Positions 44,943 through 53,611 of a stretch of DNA of 64,000 nt are shown here, piece after piece. Position numbers and translations under genes: made by a program. Within the stretch, counting starts at the first letter, position 1, and every line of letters starts with the position of its first letter. Source of the stretch: Phycisphaeraceae bacterium (GTDB lineage: Bacteria; Planctomycetota; Phycisphaerae; Phycisphaerales; UBA1924); assembly GCA_020639215.1 (NCBI GenBank), contig JACKHA010000003.1, forward strand, positions 89,390 through 153,389, written 5' to 3'. Under the pieces are notes generated by a model, which was not told the origin of the DNA, did not search any database, and was given only the letters and a program-made list of their open reading frames with translations.

Positions 44943-45027
44943 CGAGCCGCGCGGCGCAAGCCCGCGGTTGCACATCGTTCCGAACGTCCACCAGAGCCAA
45001 ACCGCGGGCTGGCGCCGCGCGGCTCGT
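44942..45027. repeat. Long inverted repeat ACGAGCCGCGCGGC, copy 1
   Basis: Arms of 28 bases at 44942-44969 and 45000-45027 are nearly fully complementary, with a 30-base loop. They start within the stop codon of the decarboxylase. The same arms occur at 61238-61345 with a different loop, so this is a dispersed hairpin family. It may terminate the decarboxylase transcript. Confidence 0.75.
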
Positions 45028-45047
45028 GGATCGATCGAAACCTTCAA

Positions 45048-45121
45048 TGGGCAGGCCGGGGGTCGAACCCGGAACCTTTCGCGTGTAAGGCGAACGCTCT
45101 AGCCGATTGAGCTACCCGCCC
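45048..45121 (-). tRNA. tRNA-Val (TAC)
   Basis: On the minus strand the acceptor arms GGGCGGG and CCTGCCC pair with one G-U and discriminator A. The anticodon stem TTCGC/GCGAA encloses CTTACAC, giving anticodon TAC (valine). D arm TAGCTCAATCGG and T arm GGGTTCGACCC are standard. CCA is not encoded. Confidence 0.96.
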
Positions 45122-45239
45122 GCAGACGCACGAAACGGCGACAAACACAACGCCCTCGTGCGATCCTCACTCCATTCCTTCCCCCACTGCTTCTGCCCCC
45201 TCCGCGCCCTCCGCGTTCGCCTTCGCTCGATCGCCGCGG

Positions 45240-45836
45240 TCACGTCTCCCGCACCTCACCGATCTGCCCCAGTTCATCCCGCAGGCGTGCCGCCCGCTCG
45301 TACTGCTCGCCCGCGACCGCCTCCTCCAGCGCCTTGCGCAGCGACGCCACCCGCTTGGCCCGCTCGATCGCGTCGCCCAGGATCGCCGACATCCCCGCCT
45401 CGCCGGCCCGCCGTGAGCGGTCCAGGGCCGCCCGCGGCACCTTCCCGACGTGGTGCACCCCGCCGTCGTGGGCCCGTTCGAGCAACGGCCCGATCAGGGC
45501 CTCGTACGTCCGGTAACAATCCGGACACCCGAGCATGCCGCTCGCCTTGAAGTCGCCGAACGTCGCCCCGCAGGAGGCGCACGACGCGCTGGCCTGGGCG
45601 ATTGCGGCCGCCGGGGCGGGCTTGCCCTTGGGCGTGCCTTTGGTCGGCCCCTTGCCCTGCTTGACCCCCGGACCAGTGACGAGCTTGCCGAGCAGGTCGG
45701 CCATCTGCGTCGGCGCGGGCGGGGCCAGCCCGGCGGCCCGGGCGCACTGTTCGCACAGGTGGCGCTCGGTCTTTTTTCCTTGGCGGATCACCACCTCGTG
45801 GACGGTGGCCTCGCGCTGGCCGCACTCGCAGAGCAT
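45240..45836 (-). CDS. McsA-like protein with zinc fingers and UVR motif
   Basis: The 198-residue protein begins MLCECGQREATVHEVVIRQG, followed by HLCEQCARAAG. It has a second Cys pair set in SCASCGATFGDFKASGMLGCPDCY. This is the McsA layout of zinc-binding CxxC sites. The C-terminal UvrB/UvrC motif is SLRKALEEAVAGEQYERAARLRDEL. In Firmicutes McsA activates the McsB arginine kinase and the ClpC regulon. No McsB, CtsR or ClpC gene is adjacent here. Confidence 0.85.
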   Translation of the reverse strand: MLCECGQREATVHEVVIRQGKKTERHLCEQCARAAGLAPPAPTQMADLLGKLVTGPGVKQGKGPTKGTPKGKPAPAAAIAQASASCASCGATFGDFKASGMLGCPDCYRTYEALIGPLLERAHDGGVHHVGKVPRAALDRSRRAGEAGMSAILGDAIERAKRVASLRKALEEAVAGEQYERAARLRDELGQIGEVRET

Positions 45837-45921
45837 CAACGACCTCCGAAGCCCAATCGTACGAGCAAGTCGCCGCCCCCGCCGCCAACCCCTCCCCAGC
45901 CGCGCCCGTGGCGCCCGGCAC

Positions 45922-45950
45922 AAAAGGACAAACCCCCGCCGGAGCGGGGG
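45922..45950 (-). terminator. Terminator after rpmB
   Basis: On the minus strand CCCCCGC and GCGGGGG form a 7-base stem around TCCG, followed by a T-rich tract (TTTGTCCTTTTG). It lies about 50 bases after the rpmB stop. Confidence 0.7.
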
Positions 45951-46001
45951 TATTCGAGATCGGTTCGGGATGTAAACCGGCCCGCAACAGGCCGCGGGCA
46001 C

Positions 46002-46292
46002 TCAGTGGTGCTCGCCCTTCTGCTGGGCGGTGTACCCGTACTTGCGCTTGAGCGGCTTGATGACCAGGCCCATGCGGATGGCCTTGGTCGAGACCTTGAT
46101 CCGCTTGCGGACCAGCTGGCCGTCGCCGTCGTCGACCATGGCGTCGACGTTCTGGAGGTTGGGGCGGAAGGTGCGCCGGGAGATGCCCGTGGGCTTGAGG
46201 CCGAAGCCGCCCTTGGAGATCTTCTGGCCGGCCCAGGCCCGCTTCTTGCCGAAGGTGGTCTTCTTGCCGGTAAAGTGGCAGACGTACGCCAT
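46002..46292 (-). CDS. rpmB: 50S ribosomal protein L28
   Basis: The 96-residue protein has the L28 pattern: MAYVCHFTGKKTTFGKKRAW, then GISRRTFRPNLQNV, then KVSTKAIRMGLVIKPLKRKY. The length is a little above the usual 60-80 residues. It is a component of the large ribosomal subunit. The first CxxTGK motif has one Cys only, so it is probably the zinc-independent form. It precedes the McsA-like gene on the same strand with a terminator between. Confidence 0.88.
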   Translation of the reverse strand: MAYVCHFTGKKTTFGKKRAWAGQKISKGGFGLKPTGISRRTFRPNLQNVDAMVDDGDGQLVRKRIKVSTKAIRMGLVIKPLKRKYGYTAQQKGEHH

Positions 46293-46457
46293 GGCGTGCC
46301 TTCCGATCCGGAGCCCGCGCCCGCCCCGAGGGGTCGAGCGAAGGGGGTTTCGCAGGAAATGACCCCGGCCAAAGGTCCACCGTGGGCCGGGCCGAGAGTT
46401 TAGGCGGGTCCCGGGCGGGGGTGAAGCCCCCGCAGGCCGCGAGGGAGAACCGTATCG

Positions 46458-47336
46458 ATGGCGCCGACGACCCCGCTCATGACCGTCCTGCTATGGGGGT
46501 TGATCCGCGGCCCGCTGGCCTGCCCACCCGACGCCAGCCAGCCCGAGCCAGCGGACCCGGTCGCGGACACCGTCAGCGCCCCGGCCCCGATGCCGGTCGC
46601 CGTCCCCTTGGCCGACTACGAGCCGATCGACCTGAGCGGCTTCCCCGTGTTCGTCGAGCCCGACCTGCTCGCCGACCGCTCCTGGCCGCGCGTCCGGGCA
46701 GCCCTGCTGTTCGATCTGGAACTTGTCGCCGATCGCCTGCCCGCGCCGGCTCTGGGAACCGTTCGGCGGACGCCCATCCTGGTCACGCTCCGCACGCCGC
46801 CCCGCCCGGAGTGGGCCGGCGCGTCGGCCGCGTGCTGCCACGTCTCACCGGGCTGGCTGACGGCCAACGGCTACGACGCCGCGCGGGCCGGCACCGTCGA
46901 GATCCTCCACGCCGACAAGTACCTGCTGTGGCGGGCCGAGCAGCCGATGATGCTGCTGCACGAGCTGGCCCACGCCTACCACCTGCGGTTCGGCTACCAG
47001 GAGCCGCTCGTGCTCGCGGCCTATCGGGCCGCCATCGACACGGGGCGCTACGACGCGGTGGCCCACACGCTCCGCCCCGAGGGCGAGCCGCGCCGGGCGT
47101 ACGCCGCGACCAACCAGCAGGAGTACTTCGCCGAACTCACAGAGGCGTACTTCGGGCGCAACGACTACTACCCGTTCACCCGCGAGGACCTGGTCCATCA
47201 TGACCCGGCCGGCACGGCGGCGGTGGTCGCCCTGTGGTTCGGCGAGCCGCCGGGCGAGCAACGCGACGTCGACAATGCGAGAGCACGGGCCGGCAAGGCG
47301 CCGCCCGCACGCGAGCCCTGGCCCGCCAACGATTAG
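46458..47336 (+). CDS. Exported zinc metallopeptidase, lethal-factor-like fold
   Basis: The 292-residue protein starts MAPTTPLMTVLLWGLIRGPLAC, which reads as a signal with a possible lipobox (LAC). The zincin motif HELAHAYH gives ligands His168 and His172 and catalytic Glu169. Downstream, NQQEYFAELTEAYFGRNDYY supplies a third-ligand Glu near residue 226-229. This HExxH...EYFAE pattern resembles the anthrax-lethal-factor C-terminal clan and related bacterial zincins. Substrate unknown. It precedes the WecA-like gene by six bases and may be cotranscribed with it. Confidence 0.72.
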   Translation: MAPTTPLMTVLLWGLIRGPLACPPDASQPEPADPVADTVSAPAPMPVAVPLADYEPIDLSGFPVFVEPDLLADRSWPRVRAALLFDLELVADRLPAPALGTVRRTPILVTLRTPPRPEWAGASAACCHVSPGWLTANGYDAARAGTVEILHADKYLLWRAEQPMMLLHELAHAYHLRFGYQEPLVLAAYRAAIDTGRYDAVAHTLRPEGEPRRAYAATNQQEYFAELTEAYFGRNDYYPFTREDLVHHDPAGTAAVVALWFGEPPGEQRDVDNARARAGKAPPAREPWPAND

Positions 47337-47342
47337 CCCTCC

Positions 47343-48560
47343 ATGCTCCTGGTCTGCCTCCTGCTGATCCCGCTCGCGGCCTGCCTCTCGCTCCCGCTCT
47401 GCGCGCTGCTCATCCGACTCGGGCACCGCTACCAGACGCTCGACGGCCCGGGCGTTGCCGGGCAGGTCAAGGCCCAGGCCCGGCGCATCCCCAACACCGG
47501 CGGCATCGCCATCGTCGCGGCGTTCGCGCTGCCGATTCTCGGGCCGCTCCTGGTCGTCGTGCTCGCCCCCGGCGTGATCGACGCGCTCATCGACGCGTTG
47601 CCCGCTCTCGAACCCGCCCGCGCCCACATCCCCGGCCTGCGCGATCGCGCCCCGCTCGCGGGCGTGTTCCTCGGGGCCATCCTCGTGCTGCACGTGCTCG
47701 GCGTGATCGACGACCGACGCCCGCTCGGCCCGTGGCTCAAGCTCGGCGCGATCCTCGCCGCCGCTGCGGGTGTTGCGCTCACCGACCAGTCCCGCCTGCT
47801 CACACTGCTGGACCCATACGTCGGCGGGGCGTGGCTCTCGGTCGCCATCACCGTGCTGTGGATCGGCGTGGTCACCAACGCCTTCAACTTCATGGACAAC
47901 ATGGACGGGCTGTCCGGCGGCACCGCCCTGTGCGCCGCGGCCTGCTTCCTGGCCGCCGCCATCCTGAGCCAGCAGTGGTTCATCGCCTCGTGCCTGGCCC
48001 TGCTGATCGGGGCCCTGCTCGGGTTCCTGTGGTTCAACTTCCCGCCGGCCCGCGTGTTCATGGGCGACGGCGGCTCGCTGGTCATCGGCTTCGTGCTCGC
48101 GGTGCTGACGGTGCGGACGACGTACTACGACCCGGGGTTGCTCGATGGGGTGCGAGCGGCCGAAGCGAGCTTGATCGAGGGAGGCGCGGTCGCCGGGGGG
48201 CCGACGCGCTGGCACGCGGTCTTCATGCCGCTGGTGATCCTCGCCGTCCCGCTCTACGACTTCCTGAGCGTCACGACCATCCGCCTGTCGCAGGGGCGCA
48301 GCCCGTTCGTGGGCGACCTACAGCACTTCTCGCACCGCCTGGTCAAGCGCGGCCTGTCGAAGCGGGGTGCGGTGCTGGTCATCTGGGGCTTCACGCTCGT
48401 CACCGGCATCTCGGGCGTGACGCTGGCGTCGCTCGAGCCGTGGCAGGCGGTGCTCGTGGGCGTGCAGACCGCCCTGATCCTGGGCGTGATCGCGGCGTTC
48501 GAGTACGCCTCGAGCGACGCGCACCGGAAGCGCCGCGATGAGCGATCGCCTCCCGCCTGA
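47343..48560 (+). CDS. MraY/WecA-family undecaprenyl-phosphate sugar-1-phosphate transferase
   Basis: The 405-residue membrane protein has about ten membrane segments. Family motifs are RRIPNTGGIAI, the Asp pair in HVLGVIDDRRPLGPWLKL, NAFNFMDNMDGLSGGTALCA and the ARVFMGDGGSLVIGFVLA loop. It most likely transfers GlcNAc-1-phosphate or a related sugar phosphate from UDP-sugar to the lipid carrier, starting polysaccharide or O-antigen synthesis. It looks more like WecA than MraY because it lacks a murein gene context. The C-terminal HRLVKRGLSKR region is typical of WecA. Confidence 0.87.
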   Translation: MLLVCLLLIPLAACLSLPLCALLIRLGHRYQTLDGPGVAGQVKAQARRIPNTGGIAIVAAFALPILGPLLVVVLAPGVIDALIDALPALEPARAHIPGLRDRAPLAGVFLGAILVLHVLGVIDDRRPLGPWLKLGAILAAAAGVALTDQSRLLTLLDPYVGGAWLSVAITVLWIGVVTNAFNFMDNMDGLSGGTALCAAACFLAAAILSQQWFIASCLALLIGALLGFLWFNFPPARVFMGDGGSLVIGFVLAVLTVRTTYYDPGLLDGVRAAEASLIEGGAVAGGPTRWHAVFMPLVILAVPLYDFLSVTTIRLSQGRSPFVGDLQHFSHRLVKRGLSKRGAVLVIWGFTLVTGISGVTLASLEPWQAVLVGVQTALILGVIAAFEYASSDAHRKRRDERSPPA

Positions 48561-48572
48561 TCGTTGAAGCGG

Positions 48573-48686
48573 TTCAACACAGAGCCACAGAGGCACAGAG
48601 CAAGCCAAGGCACGGGCTGCGCGACCACGGATCGGCGCGGCCTCCCGCCACTTGTCCTGCTCTGTGCCTCAGTGGCTCTGTGTTCA
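48573..48686. repeat. Inverted repeat of the ACACAGAGCCACAGAGGCAC family
   Basis: Arms at about 48574-48602 and 48658-48686 are complementary with one or two mismatches around a 55-base loop. The arm contains CACAGAGCCACAGAGGCACA. It lies between convergent wecA-like and mscL genes and could terminate both. A similar arm motif appears at 54081-54249. Confidence 0.7.
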
Positions 48687-48715
48687 ATCCTGCGTCGAGT
48701 GCGTCGGAACTGCGA

Positions 48716-49123
48716 TCAGGCTTTCGGCGCCTCGTCGGCCGCGTCGCCCCCGCGGCCGAAGGGCATCTTCGGACGCATCGCCATCATCTTGTTGAGGAAC
48801 TTCACCATGATGAACACGGTGAAGGCCACGATGAGGAAGTTGATGACCTCGTTGATGAACGCGCCGTACTTGATCGCCACGGTCGCCACCTCGGCCACCT
48901 GCGCGCCGTTCGCGTCCACATGGGCCGGCACACCCTTCTGGAGCGTGAGCGACAGGTCCTTGAAGTCGACGCCGTTGATCAACCAGCCCAGCGGCGGCAT
49001 GATCACGTCGTTGACCAGCGACTGGACGATCTTGTTGAACGCCGCGCCGATGATGATGCCCACCGCCATGTCCAGGGCGTTGCCCTTCATGGCGAACTCT
49101 TTGAACTCCTGCAGAAACCCCAT
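48716..49123 (-). CDS. mscL: Large-conductance mechanosensitive channel
   Basis: The 135-residue protein has the MscL start FLQEFKEFAMKGNALDMAVG, the first membrane helix with GIIIGAAFNKIVQSLVNDV, the periplasmic loop and the second helix INEVINFLIVAFTVFIMVKF. The channel opens under membrane tension to save cells from osmotic downshock. The cytoplasmic end is acidic (GDAADEAPKA). Length is normal. Confidence 0.95.
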   Translation of the reverse strand: MGFLQEFKEFAMKGNALDMAVGIIIGAAFNKIVQSLVNDVIMPPLGWLINGVDFKDLSLTLQKGVPAHVDANGAQVAEVATVAIKYGAFINEVINFLIVAFTVFIMVKFLNKMMAMRPKMPFGRGGDAADEAPKA

Positions 49124-49324
49124 GGCACACCCCTTCTTGCTGCGCGCCCACGCGACGGCGCGCCGGTCAGGCTAGCACGAAACGCAACCCCCTGCGGCGT
49201 CGCGATCACGGCGGGCTCCCGCGAACCGATCAGACCGGTGCCCCTTGGCGATCGAAACCCGATCCCCGCCGGGGTTTCCATCGGTGACGCCAGCCGCTCG
49301 TGCACCGCCCGTCGCCTTGGACGC

Positions 49325-50254
49325 TCATCCCAGCGCCGCCGCGATCCGTCCCGCCACCGCCGCGTTCGACTTCACCAGCGCCAGATTCGCCCGCAGCGTC
49401 GCCCCGCCCGACAACTCGTGCAGACGCTCCAGCACGCGCGGCGTCACGTCACGCCCCACCGCCCCGCCCGCCTCGTGCTCCGCCTGCTCCAGCCACCCCG
49501 CGAACGCCGCGGCATCGAGTTCATCCTCGGGCGGGATCGGGTTGCACACCAGGATCGCCGAGGCCCGCCTTGCCAGTTCCGTCCGCGCGAACGCCGCCAA
49601 ATCGGCGGCCTCGTCGAACCGCGCATCGATCCCGATCGCCCGCTCGGCGACCGACGCCGCCGATCGCAGGTAGAACGCCGGGAACTCGTCGGTTCGGTAG
49701 CCCACCACGCACACGCCCAGCGTCTCGAGCACCTCGCGCGTGGCCGCGACATCGAGCAGGCTCTTGACCCCGCTGGCGACCACGACCATCGGCACGCGTG
49801 CCAGGGCCGCCAGGTCCGCCGAGATGTCGAGGCGCTGCCCGTATCCCTTGTGGACCCCGCCGATCCCGCCCGTGGCGAAGACCCGCACGCCCGCGCCCGC
49901 GGCGAGTTCCATCGTCGCGCTGACCGTCGTCGCGGCGTGCTCGCGCCGGTGCATGAACACGCCGAGGTTGGCCGAGTTGGCCTTGGGCACCCTCGGGGCC
50001 GCGAGCATCGCGCCGAGTTCCGCGGCGTTCATGCCGACCGTCGGTCGCCCGCCGACCACGCCGACGAGCGCGGGATTCGCCCCCTCGGCGCGCAAGATCG
50101 CGTCAAGTTCCGCCGCCAGCGCCAGCGCCGCCTCGCGCGGGACGCCATGCACCAGCAGCGTCGTCTCGAGCGCCACCGCGCGGGCCCCGACCCGCTTGAC
50201 CATCCCCATCTTTCCGGGCCGTTCGTCCGCCACGCACACGCTCCCACTCGTCAT
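49325..50254 (-). CDS. psuG: Pseudouridine-5'-phosphate glycosidase
   Basis: The 309-residue enzyme cleaves pseudouridine 5'-phosphate to uracil and ribose 5-phosphate. Hallmarks are ALETTLLVHGVPRE, VGVVGGRPTVGM, KANSANLG, ATTVSATMELA, VFATGGIGGVHKG and the ICNP-like LVCNPIPPEDELD. No psuK kinase gene is adjacent. It is followed by the DUF58 gene on the same strand after 78 bases. Confidence 0.93.
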   Translation of the reverse strand: MTSGSVCVADERPGKMGMVKRVGARAVALETTLLVHGVPREAALALAAELDAILRAEGANPALVGVVGGRPTVGMNAAELGAMLAAPRVPKANSANLGVFMHRREHAATTVSATMELAAGAGVRVFATGGIGGVHKGYGQRLDISADLAALARVPMVVVASGVKSLLDVAATREVLETLGVCVVGYRTDEFPAFYLRSAASVAERAIGIDARFDEAADLAAFARTELARRASAILVCNPIPPEDELDAAAFAGWLEQAEHEAGGAVGRDVTPRVLERLHELSGGATLRANLALVKSNAAVAGRIAAALG

Positions 50255-50332
50255 TGGCCTGCGCTCAAGGCTCCCTACTCCGTCACTTCGTCACTTCGTC
50301 ACTCCGTCTCTCCTTCTCTCGTCTCCTCCCGC

Positions 50333-51355
50333 TCACCCAACCACCCCCCGCCGCCGCAGCGTCCCCAGCAGCAGCCCGCCCACATCCTCATCGTTGGTCA
50401 CGCGCAGGTACGCCATCGAACGCGCCAGGCACTCCCGCTCCAGCCGCTGCAGGTACGCCTCGAGGCGCCGCTTGTACGCCGCCAGCGCGGGGCGGGTGAG
50501 GGTCACGTCCAGCCACCGCCCCGTCTCGGCGTCCTGCAGGCGCAGGTCGCCGACCAGCCCGGCGTCGGTCTGGCTCGCGGGGTCGAGCTCGCCGCGCGAC
50601 AGCACCTGGATGCAGTGCGAGTCGTACCGACCCGCCGCCGAGCCATAGGTCGTTCCACCGGCCAGGAAGTTCAGCCCGCGCGTCACGCCGCCGGGGGCCA
50701 GGAAGTCCGACACGACGACCATCACGCCCCGGGCCGCACGCGACAGCGCGATCGTCCGCATCGCCTCGTTCAGGTCGGCCCCCGACGCCGCCCGCGCCTC
50801 AAGCGGTTGGGCCAGGCTCGCCAGCAGGAACGCCGACGCCCGCGCCACCGCCCCGCGCCCCCGCAGCGCGCCGAGCGTCACGACCCCGCCCGCCCGGCGC
50901 GGCCCCAGCCCCGAGCCCACCACCGACACCTCCATCCGATTCTGGGCCACCAGCCCCAGATACGCCAGCGCCATGCCCAAGCGGTGGGCGAAGACCAGTT
51001 TGGAGGGCACGCCCGCTCCGCCGGCCGCCCCTTCCCCGGAGCACATCGACGCCGAGGCGTCCACCAGGATGTGGACCGCCAGATCCTCCTCTTCGCGGAA
51101 CATCTTGAGCACGAAGCGGTCAAACCGTGCGTACACGTTCCAGTCGACGTGGCGGAGGTCGTCGCCGGGGATGTACTGGCGATAGTCGTCGAACTCGACG
51201 GACTGGCCGCGGCGTTTGGAGCGTCGCTCGCCGGGAAGTTTGCCCGAGAGGATGCGGCGCGACAGCACGTCCAGCCCGTCGAGACGGTCGCGGAGGGCCC
51301 GGGGCACAAGATCGTCCAAGGTGGCCGGCGGGGGCGAGCCCGCGGAGACGAGCAT
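50333..51355 (-). CDS. DUF58 protein with VWA-like fold
   Basis: The 340-residue protein starts at MLVSAGSPPPATL. The DUF58 signature is RRGQSVEFDDYRQYIPGDDL followed by RHVDWNVYARFDRFVLKMF. A VWA-like metal site follows (ILVDASASM, DxSxS). Most such genes sit beside a MoxR ATPase and membrane VWA proteins; none is adjacent here. It probably takes part in a MoxR-type chaperone system. Confidence 0.88.
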   Translation of the reverse strand: MLVSAGSPPPATLDDLVPRALRDRLDGLDVLSRRILSGKLPGERRSKRRGQSVEFDDYRQYIPGDDLRHVDWNVYARFDRFVLKMFREEEDLAVHILVDASASMCSGEGAAGGAGVPSKLVFAHRLGMALAYLGLVAQNRMEVSVVGSGLGPRRAGGVVTLGALRGRGAVARASAFLLASLAQPLEARAASGADLNEAMRTIALSRAARGVMVVVSDFLAPGGVTRGLNFLAGGTTYGSAAGRYDSHCIQVLSRGELDPASQTDAGLVGDLRLQDAETGRWLDVTLTRPALAAYKRRLEAYLQRLERECLARSMAYLRVTNDEDVGGLLLGTLRRRGVVG

Positions 51356-51510
51356 GGGCCATCGTTGGCCGGGTCTGGTGCGAGGGCCCGGTCCGGCACT
51401 GCCAGGCGTGCGCCCGACGCGACGCCTCCCCAAGTCAGCACCCTGCCGGCTCGCACGGGTAGAGTGTGGATGACCATCGCACGCCCAGACCGGCGACCGA
51501 TCGAGGAACC

Positions 51511-52467
51511 ATGAGAACCGGCATGACAACGACCGCCTGCTTCACAAGTCGCCGCCTGATTCCGGTGCTGACGCTCGCGCTGGCCCTGCTCGCCCCTTGC
51601 GCGCTCGCGCAGCCCGTCTCGCCGGCCGACCTTCGGCGCGAGATCGAGCGCCTCCAGAGCGAGAACCAACGCCTGGCGACCCAGGCCCAGGCTGCGGAGG
51701 AGCAAGCCCGCGAGGCGCTGGCCCGGGCCGAGGCCGCCGAGGTCCGCGCCGCCGAACTCGCCCGCACCGTCGAGCGCCTCGAGGCCCGCCTGGCGGGGCT
51801 GGGCGGGCCGATCGAACGCGTTCCGCAGCAGCCGACCTCCGAGGGCGCGCCTTCCGAACCGACCGCCGAGCCCGCCAAGATCCCGGCCGATCCGATGGCC
51901 TCGCCCTCGTCGCTCCTGCTCGAACTCCAGCGCCGCTTCGAGGCCGACATCGCCACCGACGTTGCCGACCCGGCCCACCCGCTCACCACCGCCGATCGGC
52001 GCACCCTCACCGACTGGTGCGAGCGCCAGGCCCGCGAACTCCGCGGCTCCATCGACTGGCGCGTCCGCCTCTGGGACCTCCGCCCCCTCGGGCGAAACGA
52101 CCGCTCCGCCATGCTCGTCGTGCTCGATCCCGAGACCGACCAGCCCATCGGCGAGCCGCTGGAAGTGCTCGTGCCCCGGGCTCCCGCCGACCGCCTGGCC
52201 CGCGCCCTCGAGCGGGCCGACCAGAGCAACCAGGCCCCGCCGATCTGGACCCTGCGCGGGGCCATCGCCGCCGCCCCGCACGTCAACCCCGACCGCCCGA
52301 CCGAGGGCGTGTTCAACCATCCGCTGCTTGTGGGGCGGTTCGTCGAGTTCGGGTTCGAACTGCGCTGGAACGCGCTGGGCGAGGCCGCGCCGCTCGAGTT
52401 GCCCCAATCCACGAGCCAGAACCCGAGCACCACGACCGCTTCGCCGGGCTCGAACCCGCGCGGGTGA
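51511..52467 (+). CDS. Secreted coiled-coil protein
   Basis: The 318-residue protein has a signal peptide (residues 1-34, ending CALAQ). Residues 40-105 form a coiled coil (LRREIERLQSENQRLATQAQ and ARAAELARTVERLEARLAGL). A proline-rich linker leads to a 170-residue domain (SLLLELQRRFEADIATDV, RELRGSIDWRVRLWDLRPLG, VLDPETDQPIGEPLEVLVPR). GAGGAACC precedes the ATG. No named domain is recognised. Confidence 0.7.
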   Translation: MRTGMTTTACFTSRRLIPVLTLALALLAPCALAQPVSPADLRREIERLQSENQRLATQAQAAEEQAREALARAEAAEVRAAELARTVERLEARLAGLGGPIERVPQQPTSEGAPSEPTAEPAKIPADPMASPSSLLLELQRRFEADIATDVADPAHPLTTADRRTLTDWCERQARELRGSIDWRVRLWDLRPLGRNDRSAMLVVLDPETDQPIGEPLEVLVPRAPADRLARALERADQSNQAPPIWTLRGAIAAAPHVNPDRPTEGVFNHPLLVGRFVEFGFELRWNALGEAAPLELPQSTSQNPSTTTASPGSNPRG

Positions 52468-52500
52468 GTCTCGCCAAGGACATGCCGCGCGGGGTGGGTC

Positions 52501-52812
52501 CTACCCGAACATCATCGAGACCCGCCCGATGAGGCCGCCGGCCATGCGGAGGATCGACACCCGGCGCCCGCGGGCGGCCCCGTCGCGCCGCGTACCGTCG
52601 TGCGTCCGCGCCTCGGCTCCGGGCTGCACCAGCCCCTCCATCTCGGCGTACGAGCGGGCGGGGCGGACATACAAGTCCTGGCGGCACTGGGGGCAGATCA
52701 GGCGTTCCTGCCCACGCCGACCCTGCAGTTCCCGCCCGCGATAGCCGCACGTCAGGCAGCATCGGTCGGTCAGATACTCGGAGCCGCGGGCGGAACGCAA
52801 CATCGGGACCAT
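52501..52812 (-). CDS. Small zinc-ribbon protein
   Basis: The 103-residue protein starts at MVPMLRSARGSE. Two CxxC knuckles, CCLTCGYRG and LICPQCRQD, make a zinc ribbon at residues 12-42, and RPARSYAEMEGL follows. A weak hydrophobic segment near the end (LRMAGGLIGRVSMMFG) could be a membrane contact. Similar zinc-ribbon proteins occur in planctomycetes, but the role is unknown. It is divergent from the next gene. Confidence 0.6.
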   Translation of the reverse strand: MVPMLRSARGSEYLTDRCCLTCGYRGRELQGRRGQERLICPQCRQDLYVRPARSYAEMEGLVQPGAEARTHDGTRRDGAARGRRVSILRMAGGLIGRVSMMFG

Positions 52813-52894
52813 GGTACCCGAGCGCGGTTCCCATGCAATCCTCATGTTTGTGAAGATGCGAGGCCGCGATGCTCGCCGCAATCCGGAGGCTTCG

Positions 52895-53611
52895 ATGGCG
52901 TCAAGCCTGGCAGACTGGGAAAGACGCCTCGCCCGCCTCGCCGAGGGCTCCATCGGCGCGTCGCTGGCGGGCAGCCCCGCCGACGCCGCCGGGCTCGCCG
53001 ACGCGTTCCGCGACGACCTTGGGCATCGACGCCCGGAGGACGGGGCGTTCCTCCGGGCCCACCTGGGTCTGCCGCCGCCCCCCACTCCGACGGCGACGCC
53101 TGAGTCCCGCCTCTGGGCCTTGGCCGGCACGCCCGACGCTGCGGCCCCGCCGGACCCACTCATCGGCCCCGCCAACGCCGAGGGCCCGCTCCTGCTCGGG
53201 CACGAGACCCGGGCGATCGAGGTCGCGACCGACGCCGAACTGTGCGCCATCCACGCGCTGTGGGCGATCGGCGAGCGGACCCCTGCCTGGCGAGACCGGG
53301 CTCTGGCCGCCGCCCGGTGGTGCGTCGACGAACTCCAGCCCGACAACGCGACCAACGAGCCGTGGGCCATCCACGTGTTCCTGATGATCGATTCGCTCGA
53401 GGGCGACGCGGCGGCGGGGCTGTATGCTCAGACCCTGCTGCACAACGCCATGGTCGCGGGCGCGGGCACCCGGGCGGGCGGTGCGTCGGGCGGCCCATCG
53501 GGAGGCCCGCTGCCCGCACGCAGCGCGTGGATCATCCGAGACGCGGCCATGCGTCTCCGGCGCGAGGTCGAGCGCGACGAACGAGCACGATCGGGGAGGC
53601 ACGGACCGTGA
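52895..53611 (+). CDS. Hypothetical protein
   Basis: The 238-residue protein starts at MASSLADWERRL with GGAGG six bases upstream. It contains helical stretches (DAELCAIHALWAIGERTPAW and NEPWAIHVFLMIDSLEGDAA) and an Ala/Gly/Pro-rich linker. I recognise no domain. Its stop codon overlaps the GTG of the next gene, so the two are likely cotranscribed. Confidence 0.65.
   Translation: MASSLADWERRLARLAEGSIGASLAGSPADAAGLADAFRDDLGHRRPEDGAFLRAHLGLPPPPTPTATPESRLWALAGTPDAAAPPDPLIGPANAEGPLLLGHETRAIEVATDAELCAIHALWAIGERTPAWRDRALAAARWCVDELQPDNATNEPWAIHVFLMIDSLEGDAAAGLYAQTLLHNAMVAGAGTRAGGASGGPSGGPLPARSAWIIRDAAMRLRREVERDERARSGRHGP

Noticed and set aside
49254..49278. Palindrome GAAACCC...GGGGTTTC before psuG-mscL
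   Set aside because: Only a short imperfect stem; not enough to call a repeat family or terminator.
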